Below are positions 8,444 to 16,598 of a stretch of 31,448 nucleotides of DNA, in pieces; positions within the stretch are counted from its first letter, which is position 1, and each line of letters starts with the position of its first letter. The stretch is from Bdellovibrionales bacterium (GTDB lineage Bacteria; Bdellovibrionota_G; JALEGL01; JAGRAY01), in the NCBI GenBank assembly GCA_020434375.1, contig JAGRAY010000002.1, forward strand, positions 1 to 31,448, written 5' to 3'. Made by a program: the position numbers and the translations under genes. The notes beneath the pieces were generated by a model, which had not been told where the DNA came from, did no database searches, and saw only the letters and a list, made by a program, of their open reading frames with translations.

Positions 8444-8467
8444 TGACAGCAAAGAGCCTCGTTTTCA

Positions 8468-8495
8468 TTGATCGCAAGATATGATTTAATACTAT
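8468..8495 (+). promoter_or_regulatory. Candidate sigma-70-type promoter of the kinase gene
   Basis: TTGATC (8468-8473) and TACTAT (8490-8495) are separated by 16 bp. The -10 box ends only 3 bp before the ATG at 8499, so the transcript would be leaderless or nearly so, and no Shine-Dalgarno is present upstream of this ATG. Prediction by eye only. Confidence 0.35.
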
Positions 8496-8498
8496 TAA

Positions 8499-9632
8499 AT
8501 GCTAAATCAAGCAGACTATGATGCTCTGGAAAAAGACCTTCCCGGGTATCAAGTCCAATCGGTGTTGGGTTCAGGATCAACGTCCACAGTCTATCTTGCA
8601 ACCCACCTTCCACTCGGAAGAAATGTGGCGATTAAGCATTTTTCGCCTGAGTTTAAAACCAAAGAGGAAGACCTTGCGAAGCGGTTTCGTCGAGAAGCGG
8701 CGATGTGGGCACAGTTTAATCATGAGAACCTTGTTCACCTCTACGATTATAAACAAATTAACAATAATCAATATATCATTATGGAGTATTGCCATGGCAT
8801 CGATCTAAGAGAAGTCATGGATCGCATTCCTATTCTTCCCTTACCAACCACGGCATCGATTATCTATCAACTTGTCAGAGCTCTCGAATATCTTCATAGA
8901 CACGGAATCATTCATCGCGATTTAAAACCAGCAAATATTTATATTAAAAGAGACGGTGTCGTAAAACTCATGGATTTTGGAATTTCTCGAAGTGTTGACA
9001 TGGAATCCATGACCATTCCCGGAAGCATCATGGGAACACCGGCCTATATGTCACCAGAACAAGCCACTGGTAAAGAAGTAGATTTAAGAACAGATATTTA
9101 TGCATTGGGCGTCATGATGTTCGAACTTCTTGATGGTCGAAAACCCTATAAATCGGAGATCATCGTTGACCTTATTGCTGAAGTAGCCCAAGGCCATCGC
9201 TTAAAGATGACCGCCGACGTACCGAGAAAATGGAAACAATGGATCTACGAATGCATGTCTTATAACCCAGAATTGCGCCCTTTGGGATCTGTTGAAATGC
9301 GTCTTTGGCTGGAAAAATATTTCCATGACCATCAAATTATTTTTCCCCAACAAATTGTCAAAGACTTTATTGCGATCAATAAAATTGTGACTGAAGAAAC
9401 GCAATTGTTCGAACATGGAATGATCCAACCATCAAGCGAACATCTTAATCCTCAAGGGTTTTCAAACTACGCTTTTTCAAATGGATTTAAAGCAAGAATG
9501 TACACATTCCCGTGGTTTTGGCTTTTTTTTGTATGCGGGATTATCGTTTTAACATTCATGTACTTAATTTTGAACCCAGAGTACTTATTGCGGTCATTTT
9601 TTACGACCTTGAACCTTCTTGATTCATTTTAG
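8499..9632 (+). CDS. Hanks-type serine/threonine protein kinase with C-terminal TM helix
   Basis: 377-residue bacterial Ser/Thr kinase. The catalytic domain spans about 17-275, with Gly-rich loop GSGSTSTVY (24-32), ATP-anchoring Lys in VAIKHF (K46), catalytic loop HRDLKPAN (D141, N146), DFG (159-161) and a GTPAYMSPE P+1 loop (APE replaced by SPE, common in bacterial kinases). All catalytic residues are intact, so it should be active. The C-terminal portion has a single TM helix (about 337-357), with only a short tail beyond it and no PASTA or other sensor repeats. Substrates are unknown. It has no cognate phosphatase nearby. Its stop codon overlaps the stop of the convergent lipoprotein gene by 3 bp. 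Confidence 0.9.
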   Translation: MLNQADYDALEKDLPGYQVQSVLGSGSTSTVYLATHLPLGRNVAIKHFSPEFKTKEEDLAKRFRREAAMWAQFNHENLVHLYDYKQINNNQYIIMEYCHGIDLREVMDRIPILPLPTTASIIYQLVRALEYLHRHGIIHRDLKPANIYIKRDGVVKLMDFGISRSVDMESMTIPGSIMGTPAYMSPEQATGKEVDLRTDIYALGVMMFELLDGRKPYKSEIIVDLIAEVAQGHRLKMTADVPRKWKQWIYECMSYNPELRPLGSVEMRLWLEKYFHDHQIIFPQQIVKDFIAINKIVTEETQLFEHGMIQPSSEHLNPQGFSNYAFSNGFKARMYTFPWFWLFFVCGIIVLTFMYLILNPEYLLRSFFTTLNLLDSF

Positions 9633-10591
9633 TCTGTAATTTGAAAATAATAAAACTCGGCAACTAATCCGAAGCGACAATCCACAGCACGATGAATTTT
9701 ATTCCCCTTAATTCGAGGAGCTCGCGTAATAGTCACAACATCTAAAGAAGACTCTTCTCCCCAATAGTGTCGAAAATGTCTTTGAACTGCATTTTTGTGA
9801 TTTTCCACACCACTGCCTCCATACTTTTTGACTTCCTTGAGATAAAATCTTGTTGGTTTTGACAAGTCTATATTGGAAACCCACCTGTAAAGAGGGAACG
9901 AAACAGCACCTGGAAACACCCAATCATGTTCCTCGCCATTTACATTAACCAGAGCTTGCCTTATGAGATTTTCATCGATCGGTCCAAAATCTTGGCCATC
10001 GATACCACTAACCACAGTATTGCCGACAGTCGCCATGGCTTGTTGAGATTCGTTGATATGGTTAAACTTGTGTCTTTTTCCTTTATTGATCATATCGGAG
10101 GGAGAATGGCCTCGCTGCGTCACAAATGAAAGCATGCCTTGATTAACCACCAAAGCTTCCTCTTTATGCACACAAAATGTGAGTTCTACGCTGGCTTTAT
10201 CCATGCCATTAAAAATGACTAGATCATCTCCCTGAGGTCCAACGAAAGTCATATTCGCGCATCCGCCCTGATCCCAGGGAAGGGTTTGGCAAGCACTGAC
10301 ACACGAGTTTTGAAGAGTCTCACAAGCCGTCATATCGTTGTCGGTCACCAAAAGACATTCTTGGTATTCCTCAGAACACTTGCTCGAACAATCCGCCATA
10401 CATGACGCAAATGGAACTGTATTGGATACATCAAAGTTACCAATCGGGGTGACCGTTTGGCCGTTCGTATCGTCTGGAATAGTCACCACAGGTCTCGCTG
10501 GACTGCGGTGGGGTTCGGGTGCCTTCGCGCAGGCCATCAATAAGATACAGGTGAATAAAGCCATTTTTGTAAAACGATTTGTCATATGCAT
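9629..10591 (-). CDS. Hypothetical Cys-rich lipoprotein
   Basis: Unknown protein of about 320 residues with a lipoprotein signal: MTNRFTK, hydrophobic core, then the lipobox LMAC. After a Pro-rich linker comes a Cys cluster (ASCMADCSSKCSEEYQEC, then CETLQNSCVSAC and GGC) that spaces Cys in CxxxCxxxC patterns, suggesting a small disulfide-bonded domain. The remainder is an unrecognised globular domain ending in FYYFQITD. The start is either ATG 10591 or the ATG two codons later at 10585; an in-frame GTG at 10621 is too close to its GGAAG to be used. The gene converges on the kinase and diverges from the SUF operon. I recognise no family and assign no function. Confidence 0.6.
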   Translation of the reverse strand: MHMTNRFTKMALFTCILLMACAKAPEPHRSPARPVVTIPDDTNGQTVTPIGNFDVSNTVPFASCMADCSSKCSEEYQECLLVTDNDMTACETLQNSCVSACQTLPWDQGGCANMTFVGPQGDDLVIFNGMDKASVELTFCVHKEEALVVNQGMLSFVTQRGHSPSDMINKGKRHKFNHINESQQAMATVGNTVVSGIDGQDFGPIDENLIRQALVNVNGEEHDWVFPGAVSFPLYRWVSNIDLSKPTRFYLKEVKKYGGSGVENHKNAVQRHFRHYWGEESSLDVVTITRAPRIKGNKIHRAVDCRFGLVAEFYYFQITD

Positions 10592-10758
10592 ACTTAATGG
10601 ATTACGCAAAATAGAGGCCACCTTCCAACTTGTTATATTTTCAATAACTTAGGAAGTATTATTGGTGACCAAAAACATTCTAAATTGATACATTCTTGGG
10701 TCACTGAGCCGATTTTTTCCTTTAAATGCCCTCAAATCCAACGGCAAATTTGCAATTC

Positions 10759-10785
10759 TGATAAAATAGTACTAAAAAGGTACTG
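10759..10785 (+). promoter_or_regulatory. Extended -10 promoter and candidate Rrf2 operator of the SUF operon
   Basis: TGATAAAAT at 10759-10767 is an extended -10 box with no good -35. Immediately downstream, TAGTACT (10767-10773) and GGTACTG (10779-10785) form an inverted repeat, YAGTACY-AAAAA-RGTACTR, spanning the expected start of transcription and ending 4 bp before the rrf2 ATG. The AAAAAGG inside it also serves as ribosome binding site. A palindrome over its own promoter is what is expected for an autoregulated Rrf2 repressor such as IscR. Assignment to this regulator is inferred. Confidence 0.5.
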
Positions 10786-10789
10786 TTTT

Positions 10790-11296
10790 ATGATTCAGCT
10801 AAACAAACATACCGACTATGGCATTGTCATTTTAACGCATTTTGCAAGATATAATGACGCACCCCTGCTGTCGGCTAAAAACATTAGTGACGCAACGTCT
10901 CTTTCTCTTCCAATGGTATCGAAAATTCTCAAACAATTACTCAAAGGGGGTTTGCTAAAGTCTTATCAGGGTGTCAAAGGAGGTTATCAGCTTTCGCGTA
11001 ATCCTGATGAAATATCGATCGGAGAAATCATTGAAGTTCTAGATGGTCCCCTAGCCCTAACAGAGTGCACTGCTAGCACCCAGGGCGCATGTAAAACAGA
11101 ACACAGTTGCTCAATAAAACCCCACTGGGCAGCCATTAATCGTGTAATGAGAGATGCTTTGATAAAACTTCCACTTTCTAGTATGACCTCCCCCATCCCG
11201 CTCTGGAGCGAAAATGATAGTAAGAGAAATCAGATTCAAGAAAAAACATTTTATCCATTAAAGATACGAATAGGAGAAAAAAATGAACACGATTGA
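10790..11296 (+). CDS. Rrf2-family SUF system regulator
   Basis: 168-residue Rrf2 regulator. The start is the ATG at 10790, preceded by AAAAAGG; an upstream in-frame extension to 10685 has no conservation. An N-terminal winged helix (about 8-75) includes KNISDATSLSLPMVSKILKQ as the HTH and a wing with GVKGGYQL. Three cysteines, C93, C101 and C107, form the C-x7-C-x5-C cluster-binding set, similar to IscR and to the SUF-system regulators of TIGR02944. It probably senses Fe-S status through a cluster and represses the operon in its presence. It is the first gene of the operon and overlaps the NuoB homologue by 14 bp. The C-terminal tail is longer than usual. Confidence in family is high; the specific regulon is inferred from position. 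Confidence 0.88.
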   Translation: MIQLNKHTDYGIVILTHFARYNDAPLLSAKNISDATSLSLPMVSKILKQLLKGGLLKSYQGVKGGYQLSRNPDEISIGEIIEVLDGPLALTECTASTQGACKTEHSCSIKPHWAAINRVMRDALIKLPLSSMTSPIPLWSENDSKRNQIQEKTFYPLKIRIGEKNEHD

Positions 11297-11780
11297 AAAA
11301 GACGTCGGTGGAGAAATTTTTCTGACAAAAGTTGATGAACTGCTCAATTGGTCCAGAGCAAACTCACAATGGTATCTTCTTTTTGGCCTTGCTTGCTGTG
11401 CCATAGAACTCATGCAAACCGGAGGTCCTAGAGCTGATATTGATCGTTTTGGCGCCATACCAAGAGCGACTCCTCGCCAGGCAGATCTCATGATCGTTGC
11501 AGGAACGCTCACTTATAAAATGGGCTCACGATTAAAACTGCTGTACGAACAAATGCCCGAGCCAAAATATGTTATTTCGATGGGTTCTTGTGCAACTTGC
11601 GGTGGTTTATTTTCTCTCGCTTATTCGGTTATGAAAGGTGTTGATAAAATTGTACCTGTAGATTTTTATGTTCCTGGCTGCCCACCAAGGCCCGAAGCTT
11701 TAACCGAAGCCCTTCTCATGCTTCAAGAAAAAATTAAAAAAGAACGTTTTTTAAGAAAGAAAAATTATGAAGCAGCTTAA
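11283..11780 (+). CDS. nuoB: NuoB homologue (complex I subunit B/PSST family) in SUF operon
   Basis: 165-residue protein with all features of NADH-quinone oxidoreductase subunit B, the carrier of 4Fe-4S cluster N2. The tandem Cys pair is C38-C39 (FGLACCAIELM), the third ligand C103 (SMGSCATCGG) and the fourth C133 (YVPGCPPRPEAL). An extra Cys, C106, sits where Asn or Ser is usual. RFGAIPRATPRQADLMIVAG is the conserved quinone-chamber segment. The start ATG has a good ATAGGAG with 7-nt spacing and overlaps the Rrf2 gene by 14 bp; sufB follows after 3 bp, so it belongs to the SUF transcript. No other complex I subunit is nearby. It could be the true NuoB displaced from a nuo operon or a duplicate recruited to Fe-S work; the sequence alone cannot say. 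Confidence 0.88.
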   Translation: MNTIEKDVGGEIFLTKVDELLNWSRANSQWYLLFGLACCAIELMQTGGPRADIDRFGAIPRATPRQADLMIVAGTLTYKMGSRLKLLYEQMPEPKYVISMGSCATCGGLFSLAYSVMKGVDKIVPVDFYVPGCPPRPEALTEALLMLQEKIKKERFLRKKNYEAA

Positions 11781-11783
11781 TCC

Positions 11784-13259
11784 ATGGAGACTTTAACAAA
11801 AATGGCAAATGGAGAAAAAGAGACCAGCACGTTAACTGATTTAACCAATCAGACCTACAAATACGGCTTTTCTACCGATATCGAATCGGAAACGGTTCCT
11901 CTGGGTTTAAATGAAGATACGGTTCGTCTCATTTCTGCAAAAAAACAAGAACCTGAGTTTATGCTCGAATGGCGTCTTAAGGCCTTTAAATATTGGCAAA
12001 CCATGACGGAACCCTCATGGCAAAATGTTTCGTATCCAAAAATGGACTATCAAAACATGGCTTACTACTCTGCGCCAAAATCCAAAGATGATGCGCCCAA
12101 AAGCTTGGATGAAGTTGATCCTGAACTTCTAGCAACCTATGAAAAACTAGGAATTCCACTCCATGAACGCGCAATTTTAGCTGGCGTGGCTGTCGATGCT
12201 GTTTTCGACAGTGTATCTGTTGCAACTACTTACAAAGAAAAACTGAGTGAACTCGGCATTATCTTTTGTTCTTTCTCTGAAGCCGTCAGAGAACATCCTG
12301 ATTTAATCAAAAAATATCTTGGTTCCGTAGTACCAATTACCGATAATTTTTTTGCCACTTTAAACTCCGCCGTGTTCTCAGATGGTTCATTCGTTTATAT
12401 TCCAAAAGGCGTGCGGTGTCCTATGGAGCTTTCCACGTACTTTAGAATAAACGCGATCAACACAGGACAATTTGAGAGAACCTTGATCATTGCTGATGAA
12501 AGCTCTTACGTGAGCTATCTCGAAGGTTGCACAGCACCGATGCGTGACGAAAATCAACTGCATGCAGCGGTGGTCGAACTGGTTGCCTTGGATCACGCAC
12601 AAATTAAATACTCAACCGTACAAAATTGGTATCCGGGTGACAAAGAAGGCAAAGGCGGTATTTACAATTTTGTGACTAAAAGAGGTAAATGCACAGGGTT
12701 TCGCTCTAAGATTTCATGGACACAAGTTGAAACGGGCTCGGCCATCACATGGAAATACCCAAGCTGTATCTTACAAGGTGACGAATCGGTTGGAGAGTTC
12801 TATTCTGTCGCCGTCACGAATAATCGTCAACAGGCTGACACAGGCACAAAAATGATTCATATCGGGAAAAACACCAAAAGTACGATTATCTCCAAAGGGA
12901 TTTCTGCTGGCCATGGTCAAAATTCGTATAGAGGTCTAGTCAAAGTCCTCAAAAATGCAGAAAAAGCACGCAACTATTCTCAATGTGACTCTATGCTTAT
13001 GGGAGATCAGTGTGGTGCCCATACCTTCCCTTATTTAGACATTGGCAATACATCTGCACGCATCGAACACGAGGCGACCACCACAAAAATAGGTGAAGAT
13101 CAACTGTTTTACCTAAAGCAAAGAGGTCTTAATGAAGAAGAAGCCATTAAAATGATCGTCAACGGATTTTGCGAAACAGTTTTCAAGGAGCTTCCTATGG
13201 AGTTTGCTGTGGAAGCTAAGAAATTACTTGAAGTAAGCTTAGAAGGTAGCGTCGGTTAA
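11784..13259 (+). CDS. sufB: Fe-S cluster assembly scaffold SufB
   Basis: 491-residue SufB, the core scaffold of the SufBC2D complex, close to the usual length (about 480-495). Diagnostic blocks include GVRCPMELSTYFRIN, YLEGCTAPM, the beta-helix stretch, SQCDSM with the essential Cys that receives sulfur (E. coli C405 equivalent), and MGDQCGAHTFPYLDIGN. It ends in the helical C-terminal domain with MIVNGFCE. The first 25 or so residues (METLTKMANGEKETS) are a variable extension, and ATG 11802 is a possible alternative start. It starts 3 bp after the nuoB homologue and is followed by sufC after 16 bp. Confidence 0.97.
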   Translation: METLTKMANGEKETSTLTDLTNQTYKYGFSTDIESETVPLGLNEDTVRLISAKKQEPEFMLEWRLKAFKYWQTMTEPSWQNVSYPKMDYQNMAYYSAPKSKDDAPKSLDEVDPELLATYEKLGIPLHERAILAGVAVDAVFDSVSVATTYKEKLSELGIIFCSFSEAVREHPDLIKKYLGSVVPITDNFFATLNSAVFSDGSFVYIPKGVRCPMELSTYFRINAINTGQFERTLIIADESSYVSYLEGCTAPMRDENQLHAAVVELVALDHAQIKYSTVQNWYPGDKEGKGGIYNFVTKRGKCTGFRSKISWTQVETGSAITWKYPSCILQGDESVGEFYSVAVTNNRQQADTGTKMIHIGKNTKSTIISKGISAGHGQNSYRGLVKVLKNAEKARNYSQCDSMLMGDQCGAHTFPYLDIGNTSARIEHEATTTKIGEDQLFYLKQRGLNEEEAIKMIVNGFCETVFKELPMEFAVEAKKLLEVSLEGSVG

Positions 13260-13275
13260 AGAAAGGAATCAGCAA

Positions 13276-14049
13276 GTGTTAAAAGTTGATAATTTACATG
13301 CGAGCATTGAGGGCAAGGAAATCCTCAAAGGACTCAGTTTTGAAGTTAAAGCTGGAGAAGTTCACGCGATTATGGGTCCAAATGGCTCTGGGAAAAGCAC
13401 CCTTTCGCAAGTTTTGGCCGGACGAGAGGTTTATGAAGTAACTCAAGGTTCGGTGACGTACCAAGGTAAAAACCTTTTGGAAATGAGCGTTGAAGAGCGT
13501 GCATGGGCAGGCATTTTTCTTTCTTTCCAATATCCCGTTGCCATTCCTGGAATTCGAAACTCTAATTTTTTACGAACTGCTTACAATGCTATTCGTAAAA
13601 ATAGAAATCTAGAAGAACTCGATGCCATGGATTTTTTGGCACTTCTTAAAGAAAAAGCAAAGTTGGTTGAAATGGATCCTAAACTATTGGATCGTGCCCT
13701 CAATGACGGTTTTTCAGGTGGAGAAAAAAAACGAAATGAGATTCTTCAAATGGCTCTTTTGGAACCCACACTTGCAGTCTTAGACGAAACTGATTCCGGT
13801 CTAGATATCGATGCACTTAGAGTCATTGCGCAAGGCGTGAATGCCATGAGAAACAAGGAACGTGCCATGATTGTCATTACGCACTATCAAAGGCTCCTAG
13901 ATTATATCGTGCCAGACTTTGTGCATGTTTTATCAAAAGGAAAAATTATTAAATCCGGCGGAAAAGACCTTGCTCTAGAATTAGAAACCAAAGGATACGG
14001 ATGGTTGACCAACGTTTCAGAAGGTTCCATACCTCTTCCTATAAATTAA
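13276..14049 (+). CDS. sufC: Fe-S assembly ATPase SufC
   Basis: 257-residue ABC-type ATPase of the SufBCD complex. Walker A GPNGSGKST, a Q-loop in SFQYPVAIPG, signature FSGGEKKRNEI and Walker B LAVLDETDSGLD are all intact; the last is the SufC-specific form of the Walker B/D-loop. It starts at GTG 13276 with a GAAAGGAA Shine-Dalgarno 5 nt upstream. It powers the conformational change of SufB-SufD during cluster assembly on the cytoplasmic scaffold. Confidence 0.97.
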   Translation: MLKVDNLHASIEGKEILKGLSFEVKAGEVHAIMGPNGSGKSTLSQVLAGREVYEVTQGSVTYQGKNLLEMSVEERAWAGIFLSFQYPVAIPGIRNSNFLRTAYNAIRKNRNLEELDAMDFLALLKEKAKLVEMDPKLLDRALNDGFSGGEKKRNEILQMALLEPTLAVLDETDSGLDIDALRVIAQGVNAMRNKERAMIVITHYQRLLDYIVPDFVHVLSKGKIIKSGGKDLALELETKGYGWLTNVSEGSIPLPIN

Positions 14050-14053
14050 AGCT

Positions 14054-15352
14054 ATGAACTGGATAAGCGCAAATACTATTGAAGAAAGAGTCAAAGATCT
14101 CGCAAAGACCGATCCAAAAGGTTTTAACGAGCTTCGAACCAATTATCTTTCAGATGTAAAGTCAACAGAGTGGCCTACCCATAAGGCAGAGCTTTTTCGA
14201 AACCTAGATTTAGGTACACTTTATAAAAACACTTTTCGATTCGGAGGTACTAGTCCTAGCGATATTTCTATCGAGACTTATTTGCCAGAGGAATTTAAAT
14301 CTTACCCCAGACTGGTCTTTGTTGATGGTCTACCTTCACAAACTTTATCAACTCTGGCTCCTACTGATAGTTCTGTCGTCATTGAGCCGCTATCGTATAG
14401 TTCCAAAGATGAACTAAAGTCTATACTAAAACAAGCTTCAAGCAGTGATGACAACTACCCAAATGCTTTTTTAAAGCTTAACTCTGCTTGCTTTGACACA
14501 GGTGCTCATATTAAAATCAAAAAGAAACAATCGATAGGACCGCTCGTTGTCTTATTTATTGCCACGCCTCATGCAAAAAATCACCTGATCTCTTATAAAA
14601 ACATACTTACGATAGAACCACATGCAAAGGCTGAGATCATCGAAATTTATTCTGGTAGTCCTGCCAATGCATACCTCACAACAGCCTTTAGCCATATCCA
14701 TATTCAAGAAAATGCTCACCTCCATCATATTAAACTCCAACTGGAGTCTAACGATGCATTTCACATTGGAGGAACGCTGGTTTTTCAAGATGAAAACAGC
14801 TCTTTGAAATCATTTGCTCTAAATACTGGATGTCAAATTAGTCGAACAGATGTGCTCACAACATTGCAGGCATCGGGTAGTCACTGTCTTTTAAATGGAC
14901 TTTACTATGGTAATCATAGCCAGACCATCGATCAATACACTTCAATTGATCATGCTAAACCCCACGCGAGCTCCACGGAACTCTACAAAGGAATTTTAAG
15001 TGATGAAAGCCATGGTGGTTTTACGGGGAAGATCATTGTTAGACCTCATGCACAAAAATCAGACTCTAAGCAAATGTGCAGAAATCTTTTGCTTTCAAAA
15101 GGTGCACGTGCCGATGCAATTCCTCAACTTGAAATTTATGCGGATGATGTCAAATGTAGCCACGGAGCGACCATTGGTGAACTTGATGAGGAAGAAATCT
15201 TTTATCTTCGATCCAGGGGTTTGGATTCAGAGTCAGCCAGGCATATGTTGATTTCAGCCTTTGCAAATGAAACCTTAGAGCCATTTGATTCCAATCCCCT
15301 AAAACGTTTTGTAAATCGACTTTTGGAACAAAAGGTCATGGATCATGGGTAA
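14054..15352 (+). CDS. sufD: Fe-S assembly protein SufD
   Basis: 432-residue SufD, the SufB-like partner with the same beta-helix and C-terminal helical domain. Recognisable segments are GGTLVFQDENS, a run ending in ELYKGILSDESHGGFTGKIIV, and VKCSHGATIGELDEEEIFYLRSRG, which contains the conserved His that contributes to cluster formation at the SufB-SufD interface. The N-terminal 100 residues are variable, as in other SufD proteins. It starts 4 bp after sufC and its end overlaps sufS by 8 bp. Confidence 0.95.
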   Translation: MNWISANTIEERVKDLAKTDPKGFNELRTNYLSDVKSTEWPTHKAELFRNLDLGTLYKNTFRFGGTSPSDISIETYLPEEFKSYPRLVFVDGLPSQTLSTLAPTDSSVVIEPLSYSSKDELKSILKQASSSDDNYPNAFLKLNSACFDTGAHIKIKKKQSIGPLVVLFIATPHAKNHLISYKNILTIEPHAKAEIIEIYSGSPANAYLTTAFSHIHIQENAHLHHIKLQLESNDAFHIGGTLVFQDENSSLKSFALNTGCQISRTDVLTTLQASGSHCLLNGLYYGNHSQTIDQYTSIDHAKPHASSTELYKGILSDESHGGFTGKIIVRPHAQKSDSKQMCRNLLLSKGARADAIPQLEIYADDVKCSHGATIGELDEEEIFYLRSRGLDSESARHMLISAFANETLEPFDSNPLKRFVNRLLEQKVMDHG

Positions 15353-16598
15353 CACAGCAACCAACAGTATAGAATCCATGAGTAAGAATCTACAAAACGT
15401 AAAATGCGATTTCCCGATTCTTCAAAAAACATTTCATGGCAAGCGATTAACGTACCTTGACAGTGCTGCATCAACACAAAAACCTAATGCAGTTATCGAT
15501 TGCATCTCGAACTTTCTTAAAAATGACTACGCCAATATTCATCGAGGAGTTTATGCCCTTAGTCAACGCTCCACAGAACGTTATGAGAAAGCTCGACGGG
15601 ATGTTGCACAATTCATTCATGCCAAAACTCCAAAGGAAATTGTTTTTTTACGAGGAACTACCGAAGGAATTAACCTAATTGCCAATACGTTTGGTCGGGC
15701 TCGTGTCGGCCAAGGAGACGAAGTTTTAATTAGTAGCATGGAACATCACTCCAATATTGTGCCGTGGCAACTTTTATGTCTTGAAAAAAAAGCCCAATTA
15801 AAAACCATTCCCATGTTTAAAGATGGCAGCCTTGATCTCAGTAAAATAGAATCTTTGATCTCAAGCAAAACCAAACTTATTTCAATTGTACATGTCTCAA
15901 ATGCCCTCGGAACAATAAACCCTATTAAAGATATCGTCGAAATTGGTAAAAAACATGACATCCCGGTGATTGTTGATGGCGCTCAGTCGGCAGCCCATTT
16001 AGAAGTCAATGTCCAAGAGCTAGGATGTGATTTTTTCATATTTTCAGGTCACAAAGTTTACGGACCAACAGGTATTGGTGCACTGTATGGCCGATACGAA
16101 CTACTAAAAGAGATGCCACCTTATCAAGGTGGAGGCGAAATGATCGAAAGCGTCAGTTTTGAAAAATCTACATTTAAATTACCTCCTGACCGTTTCGAGG
16201 CTGGCACACCCGATATTATGGGAGCTGTAGGACTGTCAGCTGCTATAGAATATATCTCTGAAATTGGCTTTGATACCATAGGCAAACATGAAGCAACTCT
16301 TTTAAAATATGCTCACAAACAACTTCAACAAATCAAAGGCTTAGAAATTATTGGAACTGCTCTATCTAAGTCGGGAGTGATTTCCTTCGTCCTCGATGGC
16401 ATTCATCCTCATGATATCGCGACCATTCTGGATCAAGACGGTATCGCAGTTCGCGCAGGACATCACTGTGCGCAACCTGTCATGGACTATTTTGGTGTCC
16501 CAGCGACGACTCGAGCATCGATAGGAATTTACAATAACGAAGAAGATATCGATGCACTTGTGTCTGCTTTGCATCACGTTCAGGAGATTTTTAAATGA
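15345..16598 (+). CDS. sufS: Cysteine desulfurase SufS
   Basis: 417-residue group II cysteine desulfurase, a PLP enzyme that takes sulfur from cysteine and passes it as persulfide. EHHSN (with H135) stacks on PLP, DGAQ (D211, Q214) contacts the pyridine and phenol, SGHKVYGPTG supplies the Schiff-base Lys K237, and RAGHHCAQP carries the catalytic Cys C375. The start at 15345 overlaps sufD by 8 bp; Met12 at 15378 is a possible alternative. The next gene, SufU, overlaps by 4 bp (ATGA), which fits the known SufS-SufU transpersulfurase partnership. Confidence 0.97.
   Translation: MGNTATNSIESMSKNLQNVKCDFPILQKTFHGKRLTYLDSAASTQKPNAVIDCISNFLKNDYANIHRGVYALSQRSTERYEKARRDVAQFIHAKTPKEIVFLRGTTEGINLIANTFGRARVGQGDEVLISSMEHHSNIVPWQLLCLEKKAQLKTIPMFKDGSLDLSKIESLISSKTKLISIVHVSNALGTINPIKDIVEIGKKHDIPVIVDGAQSAAHLEVNVQELGCDFFIFSGHKVYGPTGIGALYGRYELLKEMPPYQGGGEMIESVSFEKSTFKLPPDRFEAGTPDIMGAVGLSAAIEYISEIGFDTIGKHEATLLKYAHKQLQQIKGLEIIGTALSKSGVISFVLDGIHPHDIATILDQDGIAVRAGHHCAQPVMDYFGVPATTRASIGIYNNEEDIDALVSALHHVQEIFK

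Noticed and set aside
10685..10789. N-terminal extension of the Rrf2 regulator from an upstream in-frame start
   Set aside because: The extension has no similarity to the family, and the ATG at 10790 has a Shine-Dalgarno and begins with the conserved helix.
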